A stretch of DNA of 64,000 nucleotides from Fervidibacter canadensis (GTDB lineage: Bacteria; Armatimonadota; Fervidibacteria; Fervidibacterales; Fervidibacteraceae): the NCBI GenBank assembly GCA_041446545.1, contig JBGOEJ010000015.1, forward strand, positions 1 through 64,000. The letters run 5' to 3'. The position numbers and the translations under genes are program-made. The notes below the pieces were generated by a model. The model was not told the DNA's origin and searched no databases. It saw only the letters and a list, made by a program, of their open reading frames with translations. Numbering within the stretch: the first letter of the stretch is position 1; each line of letters begins with the position of its first letter. This document shows positions 1 through 7,378 of the stretch, piece by piece.

Positions 1-17
1 AAAGGAGGGCAAAAAGC

Positions 18-1346
18 ATGAAGCGTCGGAAGTTTGTGGTAAGTTTGCTGACGGCGGTGGGTTTCAGCCTAATAGGGAGGCGAAACGAAATGGACGAGTT
101 GGCGGCGCAGGACGATCAATTGTCGGCGACGGCATCGGAGCGCATTGAGCACCATCGCAAGGGCGAAGTGACCATCATCGTCCGAACACCTGACGGCAAA
201 CCCCTTGCAGGCGCCGAACTTTCGCTGACCCAAACCCGCCACGCTTTCCTCTTCGGCTGTAACATCTTTCGCTGGGGGCGCATCCCCGACCCCCAACGCG
301 AAGAACTTTACCGCCAGCGTTTCGCTGCCATCTTCAACTACGCCACCTTGCCCTTTTACTGGCGCGGTTATGAGTGGGAACGGGGCAAGCCCAATCACGG
401 CTACACCGAGCGTGTGGTGGCGTGGTGTCAAGAGCACGGCATCGTTTGCAAGGGACACCCGCTCGTTTGGGATCACCCCGCCAGTTCGCCCGAATGGCTT
501 CCCGACGATTTTGCGGAGATTGAGCGATTGTCCACACAACGCGTCCGCGACATCGTGCGGCGCTTTGCAGGGCGCATTGACATCTGGGATGTCGTCAATG
601 AACCGACGCATCTTGGACTGAACAATCCTCACAACACCAAGATGGCGGCGTGGGGCGCTCGCTTGGGTGCTGTCGCTTACACCGCCTTGCACCTGAAAGT
701 CGCCCGCGCCGCCAACCCCAAAGCGACGCTGCTGGTCAACGATTACCGCACCGATGACGCCTACCTGCGCATCTTGCAACAACTCAAGGACGAGCAGGGG
801 CGATGGCTTTTTGATGTCGTCGGCATCCAAAGCCACATGCACGGCGGCGTTTGGTCAGCGAGCCGAACTTGGCAAGTTTGTGAGCGGTTTGCGCAACTCG
901 GTTTGCCCTTGCATTTTACCGAAACGACCATCGTCAGCGGACCCCGCATAGACCGAGAGCGCTGGGGCGAAACGACGCCTGAGGGCGAGGAGCAACAAGC
1001 GGAAGCGACTGCCCGCTTTTACACCTTGCTTTTTTCCCATCCTGCCGTTCAAGCCATCACTTGGTGGGACTTTTCTGACGACGGCGCATGGATGGAAGCG
1101 CCTGCTGGTTGGCTTCGCAAGGACATGTCGCCCAAACCCGTTTACGAGCGAATGCTCGCCCTCATCAAAGGGGAATGGTGGACGCAAGCGCAAGGTGTCA
1201 CCGACCGCAAGGGCACTTGGCAAACCCGCGCTTTCTTCGGCGATTACGCCCTCACCATCCGCACCGCCGACGGGCGAACGGTCAAGCGCTCGCTGACGGT
1301 TCGCAAAGGTGCTGACAACCGCTTTGAAGTGCGGTTGCCTGCCTGA
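18..1346 (+). CDS. GH10 family endo-1,4-beta-xylanase-like glycoside hydrolase
   Basis: A 442-aa secreted glycoside hydrolase of family GH10, expected to cleave xylan-type beta-1,4 backbones. The acid/base Glu lies in WDVVNEP (E195) and the nucleophile Glu in HFTETT (E302), about the usual GH10 spacing. An N-terminal KRRKF stretch plus hydrophobic segment resembles a Tat-type or Sec signal, which is inference. A short beta-rich region (residues 45-80) precedes the barrel and a small beta domain follows it, as in GH10 proteins with fused accessory modules. AAAGGAGGG eight bases before the ATG supports the start. It ends 3 bp from the convergent isomerase gene. Substrate could be another xylan-like glucan. 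Confidence 0.88.
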   Translation: MKRRKFVVSLLTAVGFSLIGRRNEMDELAAQDDQLSATASERIEHHRKGEVTIIVRTPDGKPLAGAELSLTQTRHAFLFGCNIFRWGRIPDPQREELYRQRFAAIFNYATLPFYWRGYEWERGKPNHGYTERVVAWCQEHGIVCKGHPLVWDHPASSPEWLPDDFAEIERLSTQRVRDIVRRFAGRIDIWDVVNEPTHLGLNNPHNTKMAAWGARLGAVAYTALHLKVARAANPKATLLVNDYRTDDAYLRILQQLKDEQGRWLFDVVGIQSHMHGGVWSASRTWQVCERFAQLGLPLHFTETTIVSGPRIDRERWGETTPEGEEQQAEATARFYTLLFSHPAVQAITWWDFSDDGAWMEAPAGWLRKDMSPKPVYERMLALIKGEWWTQAQGVTDRKGTWQTRAFFGDYALTIRTADGRTVKRSLTVRKGADNRFEVRLPA

Positions 1347-1349
1347 CCG

Positions 1350-2114
1350 TCACGCCAAGCCCATCGCTTTCAGGTTCTCCAAGCAGCGTCGGATGCACTC
1401 TAAGGGCGGATGAGCGTAAGTTTCCTGCTCCACGATGAACCACTCTGTCCCTCCGACGGTCTCGCACAATTCAATGACTTCCCGCCACTTCACCTCACCC
1501 TCGCCGATGAGGGCGTTAGGGTTGGTGGACGAAAATTCCTTCAAGTGCACGGTCTTTGCCCGACCAGGGTAGCGGCGTAAGATATCCAAGATGCCGTCGG
1601 CAGAGACGCCGCCATGCATGGCGTTGCCCGTGTCCAGTTGCATGACGACTTCAGGCTTTGTGTGCCCGAAAAACAAATCCCATCCCGTCACGCCGTCAAA
1701 GGTCACTTGGAACTCAACGGCATGGTTGTGATAACCGACAACCATCCCATAGGGCTTGACTTTTTCTGCCAGTTCGTTGAACAACTCCGCTGTCTTCAAC
1801 CACGCCTCTTTGGAGTTGCGATACTCCTCAGGCAGCCATGGGACGATCAAGTAGCGGTTGCCCAGCGTCTGGTTGAACTCAATCGTTTTGGGCAATTCAT
1901 CACCCAACAGGGTGTTGATACCCGTGTGGGTGCCAGCGACCTGCAAGCCCAAATCGTCCAACATCGCCCGCAACTCTTGAGCGCTTCGCCCATGATAACC
2001 CGCAAACTCCACACCTTGATAGCCTATCTCGGCGACCGCCTTAAGCGTCGCCGCCAAGTCCTTGGCGCAATCGTCCCGCACCGAGTAAAGTTGCACGGCA
2101 ATCTTCCGACCCAT
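1350..2114 (-). CDS. Sugar phosphate isomerase/epimerase (TIM barrel, AP-endonuclease-2 fold)
   Basis: A 254-aa xylose-isomerase-like TIM barrel. It begins with IAVQLYSVRDD and contains GVEFAGYHG, the metal-ligand stretch QLDTGNAM and the HLKEF strand near the C-terminus, all usual in this family. The reading frame is open to 2237, but I chose the ATG at 2114 because GGAAGGAGG lies just upstream and homology begins there. Members isomerise or epimerise sugars or inositols; the substrate here cannot be read from sequence. The gene is divergent from the nucleotidyltransferase at 2277 across a 162-bp spacer in which I see no clear element. Confidence 0.85.
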   Translation of the reverse strand: MGRKIAVQLYSVRDDCAKDLAATLKAVAEIGYQGVEFAGYHGRSAQELRAMLDDLGLQVAGTHTGINTLLGDELPKTIEFNQTLGNRYLIVPWLPEEYRNSKEAWLKTAELFNELAEKVKPYGMVVGYHNHAVEFQVTFDGVTGWDLFFGHTKPEVVMQLDTGNAMHGGVSADGILDILRRYPGRAKTVHLKEFSSTNPNALIGEGEVKWREVIELCETVGGTEWFIVEQETYAHPPLECIRRCLENLKAMGLA

Positions 2115-2276
2115 CGTCCGATTCCTCCTTCCTTCCGTTTTCCGACCGACGCATTGCCCGAAAGAGTTTGCCACCCTTTTTGACTGCCAATTGCGACAGG
2201 CTTTCCTGCCGATGCCAAATTTTTGCCTGTCGCCCATCGCTATTCGCCAGTCGCTCTTTCAGCGGGGTGACGAAGG

Positions 2277-3650
2277 ATGGTGGCAATTGTTTTGGCGGCG
2301 GGAGAGGGGCGGAAAATGTTTCCGTTTGACTTGACGCGCCAAAAGTGTGCCATTCCCGTCGCTAACGAACCCATCGTCCGCCGTTTGGTGCGCCAGTTGC
2401 AAGCCGCTGGCGTTTCCCGCTGCGTCGTGGTGACGGGACACAATGCAGGGCAAGTGCGCCATGCTGTCGGCGACCTTCACAGCGTCTCTTTTGTCCACCA
2501 GCCGCAGCGAGATGGGACGGCGACGGCGACTTTGTTGGCGCTGAGGGAATTGCCCGATGCTGACGAATTCGTCGTCGCTTACGGCGATGTCGTCCTCACT
2601 CAATCCGACCTTCATGCGTTGCTTTTGGCGCATCGGGAAAGCGGTGCCGTTGCGACAGTGTTGGTGCAACGATTGATGCCGCCTTTGGACGCCCGTGATT
2701 GGCTTTGCGCCAGCGTTCACGGAAACCGCATCGTCCATGTGGAAGGGCATCCACGAGGGGCATCCCATCGGCTGGCGGGCTTGTTTGTCCTCCGCAAAGA
2801 AGCCATCCCGTTTTTGGAGCGCAATCCCGGCGTGATGCGCAGCGTGCCCGTCGGCGGGATGCCACCATTGGAAGCGGAATTAGCCCAATCGCTGCAAATG
2901 CTCGTGGAGGAAGGCAAGGAAGTCGTTGCCGTAGAAGCACAAGGGTTCGTCGTGGATGTGGACAAACCTTGGCACATTTTAGAAGCCGCCCATCAGGTCG
3001 TTGACGAACTGCGGAGGCAGTGGGAGGAAGACCGCATCGCTCCGACGGCAAAGATAGACGACAGCGCCGAAATTGACGGGCGCATCGTTTTGGGTGAGCA
3101 TTGCGTCATCGGTAAACGCGTCGTCGTCAGCGGTTTCCTTTTTGCCGAAGCGGGCACACAAATCGTCAACGGGGCGATTTTGCGAGGACGCATCGTCACA
3201 GGACGCCATTGCCGATTGCGCGATTATTGCCTTTTGGGCGACAGTGTTTTGGGCGACCGATGCATCGTCGGGCATGGCGCCGAGTTTGAAGGCTTAGCGT
3301 TCAACACGGTCTACCTCTACCACTATTGCGAAATCTTTGGCGTGTTGGGTGAGGCGGTGGACATCGGAGCGGCGACGGTGTGTGGGACGCTGCGCTTTGA
3401 TGATGGCGAGACGGTGCATAAAGTTTTGGGGCGGCGGGAAATTCCGCCCATCGGCGCCAACGCCTCTTACATCGGCGATTTCTCCCGAACGGGCGTCAAC
3501 ACCATCTTAATGCCGGGCGTGAAAGTCGGCGCCTATTGCTGCATCGGTCCAGGCGTCGTGCTCTACGACGATGTGCCTCATCGCACCCTCGTGTTGGTGC
3601 GCCAAGAGTTGGAACGACGCCCATGGGGACCAGAACGCTACGGCTGGTGA
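2277..3650 (+). CDS. GlmU-like sugar nucleotidyltransferase with left-handed beta-helix domain
   Basis: A 457-aa two-domain protein. The N-terminal half is a nucleotidyltransferase with the signature IVLAAGEGRKMFPFD and the strand VVAYGDVV, so it should transfer NMP to a sugar 1-phosphate. From about residue 255 the chain becomes hexapeptide-like (IDDSAEIDGRIVLGEHCVI, then repeated G-x-x-C/V-I-G units), as in the acyltransferase-type beta helix of GlmU. It is close in size to GlmU (about 456 aa), but the first signature has K where GlmU has T, and acetyltransferase activity is not assured. It is followed closely by the PmoA-like gene, suggesting one transcript. Confidence 0.8.
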   Translation: MVAIVLAAGEGRKMFPFDLTRQKCAIPVANEPIVRRLVRQLQAAGVSRCVVVTGHNAGQVRHAVGDLHSVSFVHQPQRDGTATATLLALRELPDADEFVVAYGDVVLTQSDLHALLLAHRESGAVATVLVQRLMPPLDARDWLCASVHGNRIVHVEGHPRGASHRLAGLFVLRKEAIPFLERNPGVMRSVPVGGMPPLEAELAQSLQMLVEEGKEVVAVEAQGFVVDVDKPWHILEAAHQVVDELRRQWEEDRIAPTAKIDDSAEIDGRIVLGEHCVIGKRVVVSGFLFAEAGTQIVNGAILRGRIVTGRHCRLRDYCLLGDSVLGDRCIVGHGAEFEGLAFNTVYLYHYCEIFGVLGEAVDIGAATVCGTLRFDDGETVHKVLGRREIPPIGANASYIGDFSRTGVNTILMPGVKVGAYCCIGPGVVLYDDVPHRTLVLVRQELERRPWGPERYGW

Positions 3651-3668
3651 GGAAGGAAGCGAAGAGCC

Positions 3669-4511
3669 ATGACAGCACGCTTGGAGGTCGCAAGCGACCG
3701 TTTGAAGGTCTGGCTGGGTAGCGAACTCTTTACCGCCTACAAATTTCCGCCCGACCAACCCTTGCCTTACTTCTTTCCCGTCTGCACCGTCGGCGGGATT
3801 GCCGTTACGGAGGAGTTTCCCGAACTCTATCCACACCATCGCTCGGTTTGGCTTAGTCACGGCAATGTCAACGGCGTTGATTTTTGGCTGGACAAACCGA
3901 CAAGCGGACGCATCCGCCATATGGGTTTGCTTTGGCAACGATGCGACGAAGGGGGCGTCAATTTTGCCGTTCAATCGGAATGGCAATTGCCCGACGGGCA
4001 AGTTTTGTTGCGAGACGAACGCATCTTTCGCTGCTGGCAGGAAGGCAATTGTCGCTTCATAGACGCCACCATCACTTTGCACCCAAAGCCGTCGGAAGTG
4101 ACTTTGGGAAAGACCAATCACGCCTTCTTTGCCGTGCGGCTGCGGAAGGAACTGGCGGTCGTCAACGGCGGTCAGTTGCGCAACAGCGAAGGGGAGGTTA
4201 ACGAAGTGGGGACGATGGGCAAACGCGCCCGTTGGTGCGCCGCTTTAGGGCAACTGGAAGGCGCCACCGTCGGCATTGCCCTTTTTGACCATCCTCGCAA
4301 CCCTTGGCACCCTTCGCCTTGGTTCACCCGCGATTACGGCTTCTTTTCACCATCGCCCTTCAACTGGGATAAATGGCGATTGACGATGACGCAACCGTTG
4401 CAGGTGCGGTATGGCGTCGTCGTGTTTCTCGGCGAACCCGACTTGGAAGGTTTGTGGCGACAATGGGTGGTGCGAAACGAAGGGAAGGAAGGTGAGGGCA
4501 GATGCGGATAG
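3669..4511 (+). CDS. PmoA family protein (DUF6807)
   Basis: A 280-aa protein of the DUF6807 family, often annotated as PmoA-like although it is not a methane monooxygenase subunit. The characteristic stretch PHHRSVWLSHGNVNGVDFW is at about residues 56-74, followed by beta-rich sequence. These proteins are typical of polysaccharide and sugar catabolic loci; their reaction is unknown. GGAAGGAAG precedes the ATG. The last 10 bases overlap the ATG of the next isomerase gene, so the two are probably translationally coupled, and a sugar-related role is inferred from that. Confidence 0.78.
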   Translation: MTARLEVASDRLKVWLGSELFTAYKFPPDQPLPYFFPVCTVGGIAVTEEFPELYPHHRSVWLSHGNVNGVDFWLDKPTSGRIRHMGLLWQRCDEGGVNFAVQSEWQLPDGQVLLRDERIFRCWQEGNCRFIDATITLHPKPSEVTLGKTNHAFFAVRLRKELAVVNGGQLRNSEGEVNEVGTMGKRARWCAALGQLEGATVGIALFDHPRNPWHPSPWFTRDYGFFSPSPFNWDKWRLTMTQPLQVRYGVVVFLGEPDLEGLWRQWVVRNEGKEGEGRCG

Positions 4512-5281
4512 CAGCGTCCACGCTGGCTTTTTCTCGGCAGCCGTTGGAAGCAGCGTTGCGGGAGATTGCGGCATTAGGTTTTCGGTTCGTGGACATCGGG
4601 GCGATAGAAGGTTGGGCGCATTTGATGCCCTCTGCGATGACAGAAAATCCTGACCGCATCGCTGAGACGGTGCAAGGCTTGTGCGAACGCTACGGCGTTA
4701 CGCCTGTCGCCTTCAACGCAGGTTTGGGGACGAGAGAGCCTGAAGAAGAGGGGCGACGATTGATGGCGCTTTGTAAAGCGGCACAACGGTTTCAAGGGCC
4801 TGTCATCACCTTAGGCGCTTCGCCCAGAGGCACACCCCTTGACGACGAAATCGCCCGCTGGCGCCGCTTAGTGCCCATCGCCGCTGAGCACGGCATCACC
4901 CTCGCCGTAGAAACCCATTTTGGTCAGGTGACTGAAGACCCAAAGACAGCGCAGGCATTGGTGGAGCGAGTGGAGGGGCTGCGTCTGACATTAGACCCAT
5001 CCCACTTCGTCATTCAAGGCTTGACGCTGGACGATTTTCAAACCTTACTTTCGTTCGTCGCCCATGTTCACCTAAGGGACGCTGGACGCAATGGTTGGAC
5101 AGAAGTGCAAATGCCTGTCGGCGCAGGTGTCGTGGACTTTCGGGGGCTGATGGCGGCGTTGCGAGAAGTCGGCTACGATGGGGCGCTTGCCTGCGAATAC
5201 ATTGACACCATCGGCGATTTGGACATCGCCGCCAACTTACGGGCGTTGAAGGAGTTGTTGGAGGCGGCAAGGGGCGAATAG
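4502..5281 (+). CDS. Sugar phosphate isomerase/epimerase
   Basis: A 259-aa TIM barrel, second of the xylose-isomerase-like fold in this locus. It has FRFVDIGAIEGW near the N-terminus, ETHFGQVTED, LRLTLDPSHF and HVHLRDAG, where acidic and His residues coordinate a divalent metal in family members. The ATG overlaps the end of the DUF6807 gene by 10 bp, indicating a shared operon. The acidic/His metal set is complete, so it should be active; the substrate is probably a keto-sugar or sugar acid, by context only. It is not a close duplicate of the gene at 1350-2114. Confidence 0.85.
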   Translation: MRIAASTLAFSRQPLEAALREIAALGFRFVDIGAIEGWAHLMPSAMTENPDRIAETVQGLCERYGVTPVAFNAGLGTREPEEEGRRLMALCKAAQRFQGPVITLGASPRGTPLDDEIARWRRLVPIAAEHGITLAVETHFGQVTEDPKTAQALVERVEGLRLTLDPSHFVIQGLTLDDFQTLLSFVAHVHLRDAGRNGWTEVQMPVGAGVVDFRGLMAALREVGYDGALACEYIDTIGDLDIAANLRALKELLEAARGE

Positions 5282-5375
5282 CCAGCGGCGGGGTTGCTTT
5301 TGCGATTGCCATCCCGCTGGCACCTTTGCACAATAATGAGCAAGCGCCGATGGGACGAAAAAGGAGGGAACGAGG

Positions 5376-5954
5376 ATGGCGATGGGCAATTTGCCACCCA
5401 TAGAAGAGCCGCAAGCCTATGGCGGATTTTTTCCTGCCCTCTGGCAAACTTGGGTCTCCGCTTGCCTTCGTCCCTACGAGTTTTTTGAAGCCGTCGGGAA
5501 CAGTCAAGACTTAACCCCCGCTTTGCTTTTTGGCGTCGGGTGCGGTTGGTTGGGCATTTTCTTCGGCAGCCTTTGGGGGGTAGCCTTGAAAGTGCCTCTG
5601 TTGTGCTCTGGGTTGTTCGGTTGGCTTTTCGTGTTGCTGGGCATCTTACTCAACGGGCTAATTTTGCATCTGTTTCTCGCCCTCTTTGGCGGAGCCAATC
5701 AGGGGCTAACGATAACCTTGCGCGTCGTCGCTTACGCACAGGCACCTACTATCCTTGCCGTCGTCCCGATCCTCGGAAGTTGCGTCGGCAGCATTTGGGT
5801 GTTGGTGCTCCACATCATCGGTTTGGCGGCTGCCCATCGGACGGAGGTTTGGCGGGCGGTCTTAGCCGTCTTTGCGCCTCTGCTGCTCTGCCTCGTGGTG
5901 AGCATCGCCATCGGCATCTTCTTGGGCTTTCTCGCCGCTTCGGCTCTCAGGTAA
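5376..5954 (+). CDS. YIP1 family integral membrane protein
   Basis: A 192-aa protein with about five hydrophobic segments (residues roughly 45-70, 72-100, 112-135, 140-158, 163-190) and a short soluble N-terminus, a layout typical of bacterial Yip1-domain proteins of unknown function. AAGGAGGG lies nine bases before the ATG. The preceding 94-bp gap has an imperfect GC-rich hairpin without a T tract. It stands alone between the sugar locus and parA. Identification rests on topology and general character; no catalytic motif is visible. Confidence 0.65.
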   Translation: MAMGNLPPIEEPQAYGGFFPALWQTWVSACLRPYEFFEAVGNSQDLTPALLFGVGCGWLGIFFGSLWGVALKVPLLCSGLFGWLFVLLGILLNGLILHLFLALFGGANQGLTITLRVVAYAQAPTILAVVPILGSCVGSIWVLVLHIIGLAAAHRTEVWRAVLAVFAPLLLCLVVSIAIGIFLGFLAASALR

Positions 5955-6000
5955 CCGTCGGTTAACGGGGTGTCGCAACATTTTTGACGGTGACGCTTGG

Positions 6001-6768
6001 ATGGGCGTGTTGCTGGCTATCGTCAACCAAAAAGGTGGCGTCGGGAAGACGACGACGGCGATTAACTTGAGCGCGTGCTTGGCGGAATTGGGCAAGCGGG
6101 TGCTTTTGGTGGATTGTGACCCGCAAGCCAACGCCACTTCGGGGCTCGGCTTCCATCGGGGCACTGCTCGTCCTCACCTTTACGATGCCTTGTCGGGCTT
6201 AGTGCCTGTCCGCCAAGCCATTCACGAGACACCTTTTGCCAACCTGTTTTTGTTGCCGTCGGACATGGAGTTGGCGGGCGTGGAAGTGGAACTGGCGACG
6301 GAGGAAGGACGGGAGCAAGCCCTGCGAACTTTGCTGTCACCGTTGAAAAACGAATTTGACCTTCTGGTGTTGGATGCGCCACCTTCGTTGGGAATATTGA
6401 CGGTCAATTGCCTTGCTGCCGCCGATTACTTGCTTATCCCGCTGCAATGCGAATACTATGCGTTGGAAGGACTGGGCAACCTGCTCAGCACCGTTCGGCG
6501 CATCCGCATGGCGTTCAACCCGTCCCTAACGATTTTGGGCATCTTGCGAACGATGCATGATAGCCGAACCAACTTGACCCATCAAGTCTCGGCGGAGTTG
6601 CAAAAGCATTTTCCTCAGTGGCTGCTGCAGACCGTGATTCCGCGCACCGTGCGATTGGCGGAAGCACCCAGTCACGGTTTGCCCATCATCCATTACGATG
6701 GGCGCAGCCCTGCCGCCGAAGCCTATCGGCAATTGGCGCAAGAAGTCCTGCAACGGTTGGGGCTGTGA
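6001..6768 (+). CDS. parA: ParA/Soj family ATPase
   Basis: A 255-aa deviant Walker-A ATPase. NQKGGVGKTT occupies residues 9-18, with the signature Lys at 11; LLVDCDPQAN follows as Walker A', and DLLVLDAPPSLG is Walker B. Length and the tail SPAAEAYRQLAQEVL match chromosomal Soj. Such proteins partition DNA or position cellular cargo together with ParB. No parB gene follows: the next two genes are a small winged-helix protein and a short unknown protein, and then alaS. It may work with a distant ParB or with the adjacent small DNA-binding protein. Confidence 0.9.
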   Translation: MGVLLAIVNQKGGVGKTTTAINLSACLAELGKRVLLVDCDPQANATSGLGFHRGTARPHLYDALSGLVPVRQAIHETPFANLFLLPSDMELAGVEVELATEEGREQALRTLLSPLKNEFDLLVLDAPPSLGILTVNCLAAADYLLIPLQCEYYALEGLGNLLSTVRRIRMAFNPSLTILGILRTMHDSRTNLTHQVSAELQKHFPQWLLQTVIPRTVRLAEAPSHGLPIIHYDGRSPAAEAYRQLAQEVLQRLGL

Positions 6769-6843
6769 TGGCTTTCGGTGCCGTCGCAAAATTGTTGGCG
6801 GACGAACCGCCTTGCATCGGCAAATCCTTCAAGGTGATGCGTC

Positions 6844-7140
6844 ATGGCTTTGACCGATGACCAAACGCTGCGCCGAAAAATTCTTTCGCTCCTTTACGCC
6901 GCTTGGAAAATGCGGGGCAAGGATGGCTTTCTGTCGCAAAGCGAACTGGTCAAAGACACGGGTGCTAAGCCGATTGCCGTCGCCAGAAACCTTGATTTGC
7001 TGTGCGATTTAGGGCTGGTGGAAGACTTGCTTTCTGTCGGTGCCCGCTTCGTCCGCTTGACGCCTCAAGGCATCTTAAAATGCGAGAAAGAGGGCATTGA
7101 ACCTGACGAGTTGTTGCTTCGGCGAGGCAAAGGAAGGTGA
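6844..7140 (+). CDS. Small winged-helix DNA-binding protein
   Basis: A 98-aa protein with the pattern of a winged-helix domain: an N-terminal helix (LRRKILSLLYAAW), a recognition region (LSQSELVKDTGAKPIAVARN) and the wing strands LGLVEDLLSVGARFVRLTPQGI. AAGGTGATG precedes the start codon. It is probably cotranscribed with parA upstream and the 76-aa gene and alaS downstream. The C-terminal 20 residues are charged. It may be a transcription regulator or a ParA partner; neither is demonstrated. Confidence 0.6.
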   Translation: MALTDDQTLRRKILSLLYAAWKMRGKDGFLSQSELVKDTGAKPIAVARNLDLLCDLGLVEDLLSVGARFVRLTPQGILKCEKEGIEPDELLLRRGKGR

Positions 7141-7147
7141 GGTTTAG

Positions 7148-7378
7148 GTGAGGTGGGCTTATGTCAGGGGAAGGATGCTTTTCAATGCGGACTGGCTCGC
7201 CAACGAAGCAGTATTCATTAGTGCCGCCACGACGGCGAGAATGGGTTGGACGATAGAGGTCGTGTTGCGGGACGGGCGTGTAATGCACTTTGGCAGTTTC
7301 GCCAAGCAAAAGGAGGCGCAAGAAATCTTAGACCAACTGGCGCAAATCTTGCATCCAGAGAAGGGTGAGCCGTCATGA
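7148..7378 (+). CDS. Hypothetical protein, 76 aa
   Basis: A short protein I do not recognise. It reads with a GTG start, has a central beta-like stretch (WTIEVVLRDGRVMHFGSF) and an amphipathic C-terminal helix (EAQEILDQLAQILHPE). Its TGA overlaps the alaS start (ATGA at 7375-7378), which argues it is real and translated. An ATG at 7175 is an alternative start, but its ribosome site would be too close. It forms a run with the winged-helix gene and alaS. Confidence 0.5.
   Translation: MRWAYVRGRMLFNADWLANEAVFISAATTARMGWTIEVVLRDGRVMHFGSFAKQKEAQEILDQLAQILHPEKGEPS

Noticed and set aside
5282..5375. Terminator after the second isomerase gene
   Set aside because: A CCAGCGG/CCGCTGG stem exists but has a long loop and no T tract.
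6768..6860. 30-aa ORF between parA and the winged-helix gene
   Set aside because: It overlaps the downstream gene in another frame and has no convincing ribosome site or composition.
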